From Xiphias gladius (taxonomy: Eukaryota; Chordata; Actinopteri; Istiophoriformes; Xiphiidae): a DNA stretch of 64,000 bases. Of the stretch, positions 9,901-20,202 are shown one piece after another (the stretch's first letter is position 1; every line of letters begins with the position of its first letter). The position numbers and the translations under genes are program-made. Below the pieces are notes generated by a model. The model saw nothing but the letters and a program-made list of their open reading frames with translations. It ran no database searches and was not told where the DNA came from. The stretch is from contig NC_053415.1 of assembly GCF_016859285.1 (NCBI RefSeq), positions 17,121,001 through 17,185,000 on the forward strand, in the 5' to 3' direction.

Positions 9901-12829
9901 TGTTCCGAACAGCCATACTGGAAGGCAGAGTGAAAAGCCGGCCATCATCAAGAGTGATAGCTTTTAAAGAAGGGGATAACAGTGCACATTTTCAATAAAA
10001 TTTTTTAAAAAAGGCTAGGGAGAAAAGGACAATGCCTGCCCCCTCTCTCACCTCTGCATACCTGGCCAATCATGCCGTGAAGTGCGTGTGAATGTTGGCT
10101 CATCGGCTTTGAAAAGTTACAGAAATGATAGCAAACAGACATCCCCTATCCAATGGCAGAAAGGTTTGGGGGGAGTCCTATTGACTTTTCATGTAGCGCT
10201 ACAAACAAGAAAATAATTTGGGAAACTCTGACTGCAAAAGCCTCATCTTAACTCCAGCTGAACGTAAAGGAAGTTTATTTTCAATTTGTTACCTTTGTGC
10301 AGAGCCAGGCTAGCTTTTTCCCCGTCTTTCTGATCTTTATGCTAAGCTAAGCTAACCAGCTTCCGGTGGTACCTTCATAGCTGCCGGTCGGGGCAGACGG
10401 CCGCCCACCATGAGCCGGGTTCTGTTCAAGGTTTGTACCTGTTAAAAGGGAGCTTTTCCTTGCTGCTGTAGCCAAGCGCTTGCTCATGTGGGAATGTTGG
10501 GTCTAGACCCCGCAGAGTATGGTGTAGACCTGCTCTAAATGAAAAGAGCCCTGAGATAACCTCTGTTATGATTTGGCGCTATATAAATAAAATTGAATTG
10601 AATCAAACTGAATTTATATTTATCATACAGATATGAGAGTGGTATCAGTGTTCTTCTCTAACTCACGTCACTCACATCTCTTGCCCTGGAGTTATGCTAG
10701 GATTTGGCAATCATACGAGGATGTGAATCTTGTATTAAGACAATTTTGAAAAATTCTGAACATATCCTTTAACCCAGCTTTATGGCTGGTATATTGTACA
10801 TAGCCTGCTCCTCAAAAGGGGAAAATCAAGTTTTGCACACCCTCTGCATTTCTGTGTGGGCATTTTGTAAATATTGTTTGTGATGTAAAGTCATCACCAG
10901 TAATAACTGGTTGGCAAAAAAGATGGTTACCATACGTGGAGAGGCAAACCGTGGAGCTCTTTTGCTCGTCAGGATGTGTGTTGTACAGGCAGGTGTAGCA
11001 GCCCTCGTCCTGGATAGTGACAGGTTGGATGGTGAGCTGGCTATTGGACAGGGAGGCACTGAGCCAGACCCTTCCCTGGTACGGTGGCTCAATCATGGGG
11101 TCGCTCCGCTTTGCAAAGGAGGCCACTTCTGTGGAGTGTCCTTGTGCAGAAGTGTATTTCCATATGATCTGCTGCACCTTTTCAGGTAAACCGTAGGAGC
11201 ACGAGAGGGACGCCCTCTTGCCGCTCGTGGCTGTCTTGTTGCTGTCAATAGTGATTTGCGCTGTGAGAAAAAATTATAAAAAAAGGCCACCATCCAGTGA
11301 AAGAATGATGAGTGGGGAGGAAAAGAAAAGAAATGGGAGACAGGGTGAAAAACAGGACAATGTTAACATTCAGAAATATGAGCCACCCAAACAAAAACCA
11401 GTCACTGGAATCTGCACCAGGTGTTTCTGGTTAGCAGAATGAGCCCTGCTTCTCCCTCTGCTCCACAGCTCTTTATTAACATGACTGGCTGAGCCTCAGC
11501 AGGCTCATCAACTTGTGTTCGGAGGCTAGGGGTTGTTAGGGACGTCTGTATTCACATATTTTCTCAGTAAATCCCCACAGCAGATTGATATTCAGGTCGT
11601 AGGGAGGAGTAACTATCCCTGGAGTCTACTGGAGAAATGGTTTTGTTTAATTTTAATGGGTGGGTGCAAAGGACAGGCATCCAAGATAAGTTAAGCCAAA
11701 CACCTACAGGGGCAGAAATAATGGAAACTAAATTCAGACTACTGCCATTGTATGATTCTCATGTAAGCACATCTCTTGAGCCGTGTGATTCCTCACTCCC
11801 TGTATATTGGCAACTTTCTCTAACAAATCTCTCAAACTCAAAAACAGATCATTTGTTAAGGATACTGATTCTGTATCAAACAGAGTATAGGGCATCCCAT
11901 CTGATTCAAGCACCTGGTTCTGGATATCTGAGCTCCCCAGGTCATCTCATCTCATCTCAGGGGTGAGATTGGTCTCCCTTTAGTGTGTCACCAGGATCAT
12001 TACTCAATCTGGCCACAATGGCAGTCATTATCTGTCTTGCATCATAGGCTGACAACTCATATTTCATTGAGCATTCAAGTGTGTCAAAATCAAGTGTGTT
12101 TCATGCAGTTTTTTGAGTACCTAGTGTATTTTTAAAAAGCAGTAAATCCACTCATCTATAGAGTATTGTTAGTGATCCTAGGGATTCTCAGATTAGACAT
12201 ACAGAGGCATTATCTAAACAATAACATTCAAGCGTTCTTCTATTTGCCAAAACTGCATTTCTTTTTTTTTTTTACATTAAAATCAAAACAGTCGTCATTA
12301 ACAACCTTACTCACAGGTAACAGTGAGGCAGGTCTGTCCCTGCTTTGAACCAGGAGGATGCATGTCAAAGATGCAGGTGTAGCAGCCTTCGTCGCGGAAG
12401 CCCACCCTGCGGATGGTGATGGCCGAGGTGTCCTTTGGGGAGGAGGCGAGCTCCACATGCTGCTGTCCACTCACACTGTCTCTGTTGCCGGGTTGGTAGC
12501 TCAGCAGGGTCTGGTTCTGGACATCCAGCCAACGCACCTGCCGCAGGGATTCACCTCGTTCCCTCGAAACGGTGCAGGTCAGAGTGAAGGGCTTCTCCAC
12601 TGGAGCTTCCAGACGCTCTGGTGCTGTTACCCTGCCTGACACACCCACCATAATGTCAATCACATACTTTGACTAAAAATAGTCCCATTTGGTGTATGAT
12701 GAGGTCTCAGTTTGACTTTCCTTATCCCCTCAGCTTGGCATACTCACCCTGTAGTCTTCCCACCACCAGCAGGACTAAACACACCTGCAGACCTTTCCTA
12801 CAGGAGGCCTGGATCATCATCTTCTTCAT
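4835..12829 (-). CDS. CD200/OX-2-like membrane glycoprotein, V-V-C-TM architecture (6 coding exons)
   Basis: Coding exons on the minus strand: 12829-12748 (start ATG and signal peptide), 12635-12315 (Ig V1), 11260-10931 (Ig V2), 7314-7030 (Ig C-like), 6560-6459 (transmembrane) and, less surely, 4851-4835 (tail and stop). All introns are phase 1 with GT-AG borders, and the sum is 378 aa. The product begins [10 protein letters not shown] and has a hydrophobic signal core. Both V domains carry the CD200 hallmark DEGCYTC plus a further cysteine in the G-strand region. The C domain has NCT and NRT glycosylation sequons and ends in [10 protein letters not shown] single membrane span of about 22 residues is followed by a very short cytoplasmic tail. 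In mammals CD200 (one V, one C) is a ligand for the inhibitory CD200R on myeloid cells; the same role here is inference. An orthologue versus a teleost CD200-like paralogue cannot be decided, so no symbol is given. The alternative is that V1 and V2 are mutually exclusive exons. Confidence 0.75.
6459..6560 (-). CDS. CD200-like exon 5: transmembrane segment
   Basis: This 102-nt phase 1-1 exon encodes [20 protein letters not shown] followed by [15 protein letters not shown]. It is a single hydrophobic span ending in cysteines, a tryptophan and basic residues, as expected for the inner face of a type I membrane protein. The acceptor is TCCCTCCTAG and the donor is GACG|GTGAGTGTGC. Confidence 0.75.
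6937..6990. repeat. (CA)n microsatellite in a CD200-like intron
   Basis: An almost pure CA run reads (TG)n on the gene strand, starting about 40 nt after the donor of the C-domain exon. Confidence 0.9.
7030..7314 (-). CDS. CD200-like exon 4: membrane-proximal C-like Ig domain
   Basis: The exon runs from acceptor CCCTCAG at 7315-7320 to donor A|GTGAGTTGG below 7030. It encodes [23 protein letters not shown], then [11 protein letters not shown] and [15 protein letters not shown]. It has a pair of Ig cysteines (ANC and VKC), the intervening tryptophan (VWNV), and sequons NCT and NRT. A (TG)n microsatellite begins about 40 nt into the following intron. Confidence 0.8.
10165..10790. repeat. Fish interspersed repeat interrupted by a SINE-like insertion
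   Basis: The segment GCTAAGCTAAGCTAACCAGC (from 10341) and the part with ATATGAGAGTGGTATC (10631 on) are the two halves of a repeat known in many fish. A second copy lies at 40236-40540. The right end carries CATATCCTTTAAC, the inverted form of the AAAGGAATA... end seen in the other copy. The two halves are split by the element at 10381-10612. The left boundary is approximate. Confidence 0.5.
10381..10612 (+). mobile_element. SINE-like retroelement with AATTG tail
   Basis: The body contains GTTAAAAGGGAGCTTTTCC, a TTGGGTCTAGACCC segment and GATTTGGCGCTATATAAATA, and ends in an ATTGAATTGAAT tail. This is a familiar teleost retroposed 3' module. It sits inside another repeat in a CD200-like intron. 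Confidence 0.55.
10931..11260 (-). CDS. CD200-like exon 3: second V-type Ig domain (V2)
   Basis: The acceptor TTTCTCACAG precedes codons for [20 protein letters not shown], then [10 protein letters not shown], then [19 protein letters not shown] and VCLSTY. The donor is ACGTATG|GTAACC rather than the earlier GT of ACGTATG. This choice keeps phase 1 and gives [12 protein letters not shown], which parallels the V-to-C junction of mammalian CD200. V2 resembles the canonical CD200 V domain more closely than V1 at this junction. Confidence 0.8.
12315..12635 (-). CDS. CD200-like exon 2: first V-type Ig domain (V1)
   Basis: The exon encodes [20 protein letters not shown] through [15 protein letters not shown] to TCLTVT. 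Visible are the B-strand cysteine (LTC), the tryptophan of RWLD, the sequon NQT, and the F-strand motif DEGCYTC with the extra cysteine typical of CD200. The donor reads T|GTGAGTAAGG. Phase 1 at both ends makes the exon skippable without a frameshift. Confidence 0.8.
12748..12829 (-). CDS. CD200-like exon 1: start codon and signal peptide
   Basis: The minus-strand ATG at 12829 opens 27 codons with a basic start (MKK), a hydrophobic stretch CLVLLVVG and a GTGAGT donor just below 12748. The phase-1 end (CAG G) joins GC-AGG of the V1 exon to give ...[12 protein letters not shown] plausible non-coding part of this exon extends up to 12861, where a CAG acceptor (plus-strand ctg at 12862-12864) would receive a 5' UTR exon. 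Confidence 0.7.
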
Positions 12830-13461
12830 TGTTCATTTAACAGGGAAACACAAGAGTGGTGCTGTGATATGGTGAAACATCAGCTATCATTAGTCAGCCC
12901 AGCACAGACTCATGTGCTATAATTTATCCAAATGGTGACCCAGCAGTGATACAGAAAGAATGTTGAGGAGCTGAGCTAACCTCATTATCCCTACTCCCAG
13001 AGCCAGTTCAGCTCCTGTGCTCACTGGGAGCTGTCAACATGTTTGATTGCATTAAAGCATCCAGAAAACTGTTCGGTGAGATGCTGTGCATATATATTTT
13101 CCTCAGTTGCTCCAACGTCCAGTGTACAAAGAATTTCAGAGTAGACGTAAGTCATTAGTTGTTTTCAAAGTTATGAGGGCTCTTTAAACATTTGAACTGA
13201 TTTTTTCTGCAATTTCACTGACTAAATCGACTCTAGGGTGAATTTAATCCGAACATAATGACATTCAACGAACTTAATAAATAAATTCAAACCTTATTAT
13301 AGGTAATTGATCACCAAAGATATGCAGAGATTACGTATAAATTCAAGCGTTTTGATTAAATTGAATCATCTGTTCTTAATCAAGAGAACTGGGGAGTACT
13401 GAAATATCTGTCATATATTGAACATTCCCCTTATAATGCACCTATTAGTCCCGACACTCAC

Positions 13462-13800
13462 CTCTACTTATGTCCTGTTGCAAAAGTTCAAAAGCAGCAG
13501 TCGGAGATGTTCTACCTCTGCATCATCTCGCCCATCCTTAAGATCCAGCAGTCTTCTGAGACATCACCCCAGTACAGGCGAGAGACTATTTTTTACTCAT
13601 GCGGGTGTTTTCTATTCTGCGTACTGCCAACACAATGAACACCAGCCGGTGGCAGCTCCCGGCTTGACTTTGTTGGACGTAGTGCAGCTCCGCAGGCGGG
13701 CAAAAAGCCAAAGATCCTGTATTGGGCTCGCAGCGCCCTTCACTGTCACTCAGTGCGCATTGCTTTGTGCGGCAGGTGGAGTCGGTTAAGTTTCGACGCC
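13462..13800 (-). other. Candidate 5' UTR exon and promoter side of the CD200-like gene
   Basis: This minus-strand GC-richer stretch ends in a strong donor, AGAG|GTGAGTG (exon end 13462). It could splice to the CAG acceptor ahead of 12861, just upstream of the signal-peptide ATG. Its upstream end is not defined. If correct, the CD200-like and gpr89 transcripts start head-to-head within about 1 kb. Confidence 0.35.
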
Positions 13801-13911
13801 AGTCCTCCCTGTCACAGTCGACCTGAAAAGATGAGGTGGCGTAAATGTGGATGCAACCTTCTTGTCATTTAGATCGTGTTATTTAGATCTAAACGTCATT
13901 TATGTTTGCTT

Positions 13912-13935
13912 TTTTTTTTTTTTTTTTTTTTTTTA
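13912..13935. repeat. Poly(T) tract
   Basis: A long T run lies in the interval between the CD200-like and gpr89 genes. Confidence 0.8.
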
Positions 13936-14149
13936 ATTATTATCAAAAAAATCTCTCATGCGAAATAACAAAAACAGCTCTAAGTTTGGCAGGAAATATT
14001 GTGTTCACGTACGATTCCCCTTTTCATATTAAGAGGATGATCAAGAAAATAGCTATAGGCTATAGCAGTAGCACACATACTAGAAGTGGTATAGTACTAC
14101 AGCTCTGCAGGTAAAAATAGTATTTGTAACGACTGGTAGTAGTAGCACT

Positions 14150-14150
<1 letters not shown>

Positions 14151-14231
<81 letters not shown>

Positions 14232-14252
14232 GTAGTAGTAGTAGTAGTAGTG
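14151..14252. repeat. (ATT)n/(AGT)n microsatellite upstream of gpr89
   Basis: About 26 ATT units are followed by TAG units. The tract lies roughly 250-350 bp upstream of the CRE/ETS cluster of gpr89. Confidence 0.95.
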
Positions 14253-14506
14253 ACAGCAATAGTTGGAGTAGTTTTAAAAGTAGCAGTAGCAACAGAGATT
14301 ACTGTTTTGTCGCCATCTGCAGGTTAACATGGTAATTACAACGACCCTGCAAACTTCCTCACAGCATCATACAAAGACGTAAAGTAATCAAGGTCACGAT
14401 TTTCTGTGAATCAGAAATGTGTATTTGTTTCTTTTTTGTAAAAAATTATCAAATTTGTGACTGTTTTTATTTACTCTTTACGCTTGTTATTTCGTTTGCT
14501 TTGTGA

Positions 14507-14772
14507 GACGTCACAGTTTTGCGACGGAAGTGTGTTTGTCGGACTCATCTTGGTGACGCTCTTACATGGGCTACCGTTGTAACTTGACAGCTGGAAAACA
14601 AATGCTGCTAGAATGAGCTCGTTAGCAACAAAACAAGCGTTTAAAGATTTTCAATCCTGATCTTATTTTTATATCATTATAAACTGAAACTGTCCTCGAC
14701 CCTGCTTCACCCGTACAGTGAGTTTTCGAAGGACAAAAGGCTGTTTCTTTATTTTTTGTAACAGATATTATT
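14507..14772 (+). promoter_or_regulatory. Probable gpr89 core promoter and 5' UTR
   Basis: Upstream of the ATG, a CRE-like GACGTCAC at 14507-14514 and an ETS-type ACGGAAGTG at 14524-14532 lie close together. No TATA box is seen. This pairing is typical of TATA-less housekeeping promoters. The transcription start is inferred to lie in roughly 14530-14600. Confidence 0.5.
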
Positions 14773-17643
14773 ATGTCGTTCCTGGTGGACTCAGTCATCA
14801 TGTTCACCTCACAGGTAATGTTGAGTTGGTAAATTTACATATATAACAGCAATGTCTTGCTTTGAAAAACATCCAGACCATGTCGTGAGTTAACATTTTA
14901 ATTAATGTTATCTAGCTAGCTGTGTGTAAATCTTGAATTGTTAGTACAGCGTTGCACATTTGTTTGTTAATTTCTCATTCCTGAGTTCACCATTTCAAAA
15001 CTCTTTATCCAATAAACACATCAGCAGTCTGTGTGGACAAAACTGTAGTTAAACTTAAAAATTTAAAATTGAAATGCAGATGACAGGATTGACCAGTACT
15101 GTGCAAAATTTCCAGGCAATAAAAGTTAAGTGAGGATGCTTTCAAAACTAATGCCTTGTTTTTATATATCAGTTAACTTCATACCACTGTCAGCAAACAG
15201 AAAAAACCTAAATCAGATCAATATTTGGTGTGGCCACTCTTTTATTTTAAAGCAGCACCAGTTCTCCTCAATACATTTGCACTCTTTTTTGCAGGTAGGT
15301 TCTTCCAAGCATCTTGGAGAACTTGCTACAGTTCTTCTGTGGATTTAGTCCGCCTCAGTGTCTTCTGTCTCTTCATGTAATCCCGGACTGACTCAATGAA
15401 TTTGAGATCAGGGCTCTGTGGGGTCCATACGATCTTTTGCAGGGCTCATTGTTCTTCTTGTCTCTGAAGATAATTCTTTATGGCTCTGGCTGTATGTTTG
15501 GGGTGATTGTCATGCTGCAGAAGGAATTTGGGACCAATGAGACGCCTTCCTGATTGTATAGAGTGATGGATAAGAATTTAAACCTCCAAAGTGCCAAAAA
15601 CCTTTGCACATTACTGTATCTCTGTAAAATTTAGTAGCAATCCTAGATTTTTATACATAATTTACATACATATGTTTGTGTATACATAATATATAAAAAT
15701 TTAGCATAGCTGCTATCCTACATATAAGTTTCTGTACTTTGTGGCTAGAATTATTTTCCCTTCAATTTGTGCATTTTAGAGTTACTCCTTGCAGAAATGG
15801 TAACAATAACAACAACGATATCTGATAAATTTCCATAACATATTGTCAGGTAGCACATTACATACACTAAAGAGGAGCTGTCCTGGTCTTGTTTTCTAAG
15901 GGAGTGTTGGTCTATACAAAAAACGTTTAAAAATCATTTGAAGACAGTAGTGTTATACAGTATTGCAATGTTGAGAAATGAGTGCAATAAACTGTAATTA
16001 CGTTTAAATAATTAAGACGTAATGTTTTAAGGTTTTAGATAAGATCTAATACTGAAGTTATAGTTAGATCTTTTCTAATTTGGTTATCAGGTTTACTCAA
16101 ACTCACTACAAACTTGGCAGCTTGATGAAGCACAGACAGGAAAAATATATTTTTTCTAAGGCTTTGCTTAATCAAAAAATGACACTTTAATGTTCACCTT
16201 GTCTTCTTCCTCCATATATTTTCCATTTAACTCATGACAGGTGCTGTTCTTTGGATTTGGCTGGTTATTCTTTATGCGGCAGCTGTTCAAAGACTATGAG
16301 GTACAGTGTAATCCCAAGCCATTTATTTCCAGATAAGCACTAGGATAGATGTGTAGACCAATGGCCCAGGCATACTATAATAACGATTTCAACAAAAACA
16401 AACAAGGGCACATAATTTGAGCCTGCATCAGCCTCTGGATACCCTTCCTGATAAAGATCTCAACTGTTTGCTCATGTGTTTGTTGACAGGTGCGACAGTA
16501 TGTCGTTCAGGTGGTTTTTTCTGTCACCTTTGCTTTTTCATGTACCATGTTTGAGCTCATCATCTTTGAGATTCTGGGTGCCTTAAGTAGTAGGTAAGTA
16601 CATTTTCTATTGGATTTAACTTTATTTTATTGCTGCTTATCCCTGATGATGATTTTTACCCCTCATGTCTTTGCCACAGTTCCCGGTATTTCCACTGGAA
16701 ACTGAATCTGTACGTGATACTGCTGGTTCTAATCTTTGTGGTGCCTTTCTACATTGGTTACTTTGTTGTCAGCAACATACGCCTGCGTAAGTATAGCCAG
16801 CTTTAACTACTGAAAATAAAATATTTTAACTAGAAATGTCTGATGCTGTTGGAAAAATGTTACAGTAAACCGTTTTCTGTGTGTCTGTGTAGTCCAGAGA
16901 CAGAGGCTTCTTTTTGCCTGTATGGTGTGGTTCACCTTCATGTATTTCTTCTGGAAGTTGGGAGACCCATTTCCCATCCTCAGTCCAAAACATGGTAAAT
17001 GTAAACGTAAATGTGCGTCCTTATCCTGTCTGGATATTAGTCTGCAATGCATATTTGAACCATTGTGCATGTGGTAATTTATGGATGTCTTATTCCTCAC
17101 AAGGCGAGAGTCCTTTATCTGCAAATAGTGTTGAAAGGCAAGAAAAATAGTGGCGTTGCTGTTTTCAGTCAGTTGTTTTCTTTTGTTTAGGCATCCTGTC
17201 CATTGAGCAGCTCATCAGTCGTGTTGGTGTGATTGGAGTAACTCTCATGGCTCTGCTGTCTGGGTTTGGTGCTGTTAACTGTCCCTACACGTACATGTCC
17301 TATTTCCTCAGGTAAGATCAGCTCTGCATTTTCTCTGACATCACCCTCAACAGCTGAGGGTCTGTTAATCTGAGTATGCTCATGCATCAGTAATTGTCAT
17401 ACTCAGTTGTATCTCTGTTTGCCTGGCAGTACTCAACACACAAGCTCATGTTGTTTTATGCTTCTTGCTTTTGTTATGTTCACAGAAATGTAACAGACAG
17501 TGATATCCTTGCTCTGGAGAGACGGCTGCTCCAAACTATGGACATGATTGTGAGCAAGAAGAAACGGTGAGCAAAGAAAAAAAATATTTTAAAGGAAATT
17601 ACTCAAACAAATCATCGTGACACCACAATGTGTAAAGTTTTGG

Positions 17644-17740
<97 letters not shown>

Positions 17741-20163
17741 CAGAATTGCCATGACGCGGAGGCAGATGTACCAGCGTGGGGAAGATCAGAACAAACAGAC
17801 AGGATTTTGGGGCATGATCAAGAGTGTTACCTCCACCCAGACAGGCAGTGAAAGTATCCTTTTAATTAATATTGAATATTATGACAAAAGGTCAATTTTT
17901 GTTTTTTTGTTACTAGCTAACTATGTACTACTAGTCTGCAGTATGTGTAGTAGATGTCATCCTTAACTACCTCCCTCCAGACCTCTCTCTGATCCAGCAG
18001 GAAGTCGATGCTCTGGAGGAGCTGAGTCGACAGCTTTTTCTGGAGACTGTGGACCTGCAAGCCACCAAGGTAACACGTGTGCATGCATATACATGTGTGC
18101 ACACAAAAGCGCGCTGTGTTCTACTTAACTATGGAGAAACACTGACTGAATTAAAAACAAAAATATTGAGCAGCATGAAGAGTGTAAACTTGGATGAAGT
18201 TATACAGGTGAATATTAAAACCGTTTTGACTGATTCAAATATGGACATGGCTGCTTGCAGCTTTCGTAAAATCCCTTCAAGTGTTGTTTGGAAAACATAA
18301 ACACCCCTAGACTATCATAAGAATTGTTTAGAAAGAAACGATCGATTTAAAAGAAATTAGTGATAAGCAGGTTTTCAACACTGACCTTCTGTCTAGTTAG
18401 CTACCGTAACAGCCCATTTAGCTTTACTTTTCAAATCCAAACGGAATAAAAACATTCAGATTGATGCTTACCTTTGTCTTAAGCGTACTTTAACTGTAGT
18501 TGCTGTTTTGACCTGCACTGTTGATAGCTTTATTTTATGACTCCTCTGAAGGCTCAGTATAATAAGTATAATCTGTTGTGCAGTTCATTCGACTACCAAG
18601 GACTGTCTGTTCCTCCTGAGAATCAGTCAACAAAGGCCCATCTCCTAAAACAAATTCACAAAAAATTGCTGAATGTTATCAGTTTGCAGCTTTATCACCC
18701 ATTAACCTGGGTGCAGGTGTGTATGCTTGTTTGTGTTCCCCATCAGTTTCAGTGTTTGTAGTTTGTCCCACCCCCACCCCTCAGTTAATGTTACAGTGGG
18801 CGGAATTGCTGCTGAGAGAGGCCCAAGATAGTCAAAGATTACAAAGCTAAATAAATGTATCTGTCATGGGGAGAATTGAGGAGGACATAACTTTCATGTG
18901 TACACTTGCTTCCTTTTTTGCTGACAGACGTGAGTGATGTCTAGCACTTTCTTTCAGCTCCTTACCTTGACCTTACAGCTGCCTTTAGCTACGCCTCTTT
19001 ATACAGTTGCTATGGCTAAGGTGTCAGCAAATAATTAAGTACTTTCACACCTATGATGCCCAAAGCAACGTTATCCAATATCCCATTGGAGTAGTGCTAC
19101 TGTGCATGTTATAGTAGCGTTCAGTGAGTTAATCATAGCTTCTTCTCTGAAAATGGCACTACCGGGGTTGATTAGAGTGGCTAAGACTAAAAAACCAAAA
19201 CAATGAGCTAAAAGAGGCAAAAAAGTTCCATAGAGCTACAGAGTCAATTCTCTATTGTTCACCTTACACAGTCATCTGATTCAGTGGTAATATCAGAAAT
19301 ACTAATCAATACTGGCTAAACCACACCAAACCTACCTAAACTTAGTGATCTCTAACCTAATACATAAATGCAGAGTTTTCCGGCCTATATATATGCCTAA
19401 ACTGAAACATCTATAATATAATACATAGCAATTTCTATATATAATGTACAGGATTTCCCCTACTGTAATTTCAACCAGGTTTATTGCCACCCTATACAGT
19501 ATCATCACATGCAGTGTTACATCACAGGACCTAATAAAAGAAAATAAAAGGAAGTGTTTATGAGCTTTTGATAGCATTCTGTGAGGTCTGCACATGGTTC
19601 ATACAGACCATGTGAAAAAGTCCTTTGCAACTAAGTATCATTATTATCAGTGGTTTTCACTCCAATGGATGCCCGATTATACTGTTTAAACTTAAACCAG
19701 GAGTGACACCTGGACTAAGAACCATTAGCCTGTGCCACTGACTGCCATTACGGACACAAACTCTTATCTCTACACACTACGCCCATTTTAATTACCCCAG
19801 TTGCATACTTCTGATAAATAATTTAATAATTCTTTACCACCACCTTTCCTTATCTGTAGGAGCGAATTGAATATTCAAAGACATTCCAGGGGAAATACTT
19901 CAACTTCCTCGGCTACTTCTTCTCCATCTATTGTGTTTGGAAAATCTTCATGGTGAGAACATTCACCCTTGTTTTCGAGCATTGTATCTTTCTCTCGCAC
20001 TCGCAGATGTGCTTAAAAAATGACTTTGATTTATTTTGAAAATCCCTACCTTGTCTATCATAGGCCACTATAAACATTGTGTTTGACCGAGTAGGGAAGA
20101 CGGATCCAGTGACGAGGGGTATTGAAATTACAGTGAACTACTTGGGTATCCAGTTTGATGTAA

Positions 20164-20202
<39 letters not shown>

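Noticed and set aside
10575..10602. TATAAATA as a promoter element
   Set aside because: It is part of the conserved tail of a SINE-like element, not a gene promoter.
13031..13080. Possible coding exon starting ATGTTTGATTGC with a following GGTGAGA
   Set aside because: There is no matching acceptor or downstream exon on the plus strand and no recognisable protein.
14080..14292. Leu/Ile-rich minus-strand frame
   Set aside because: It is translation of the (ATT)n microsatellite.
17628..17966. Open frame rich in Cys-Val repeats
   Set aside because: The CV run is translation of the (TG)n intron tract. Only the part from 17744 is coding, as gpr89 exon 8.
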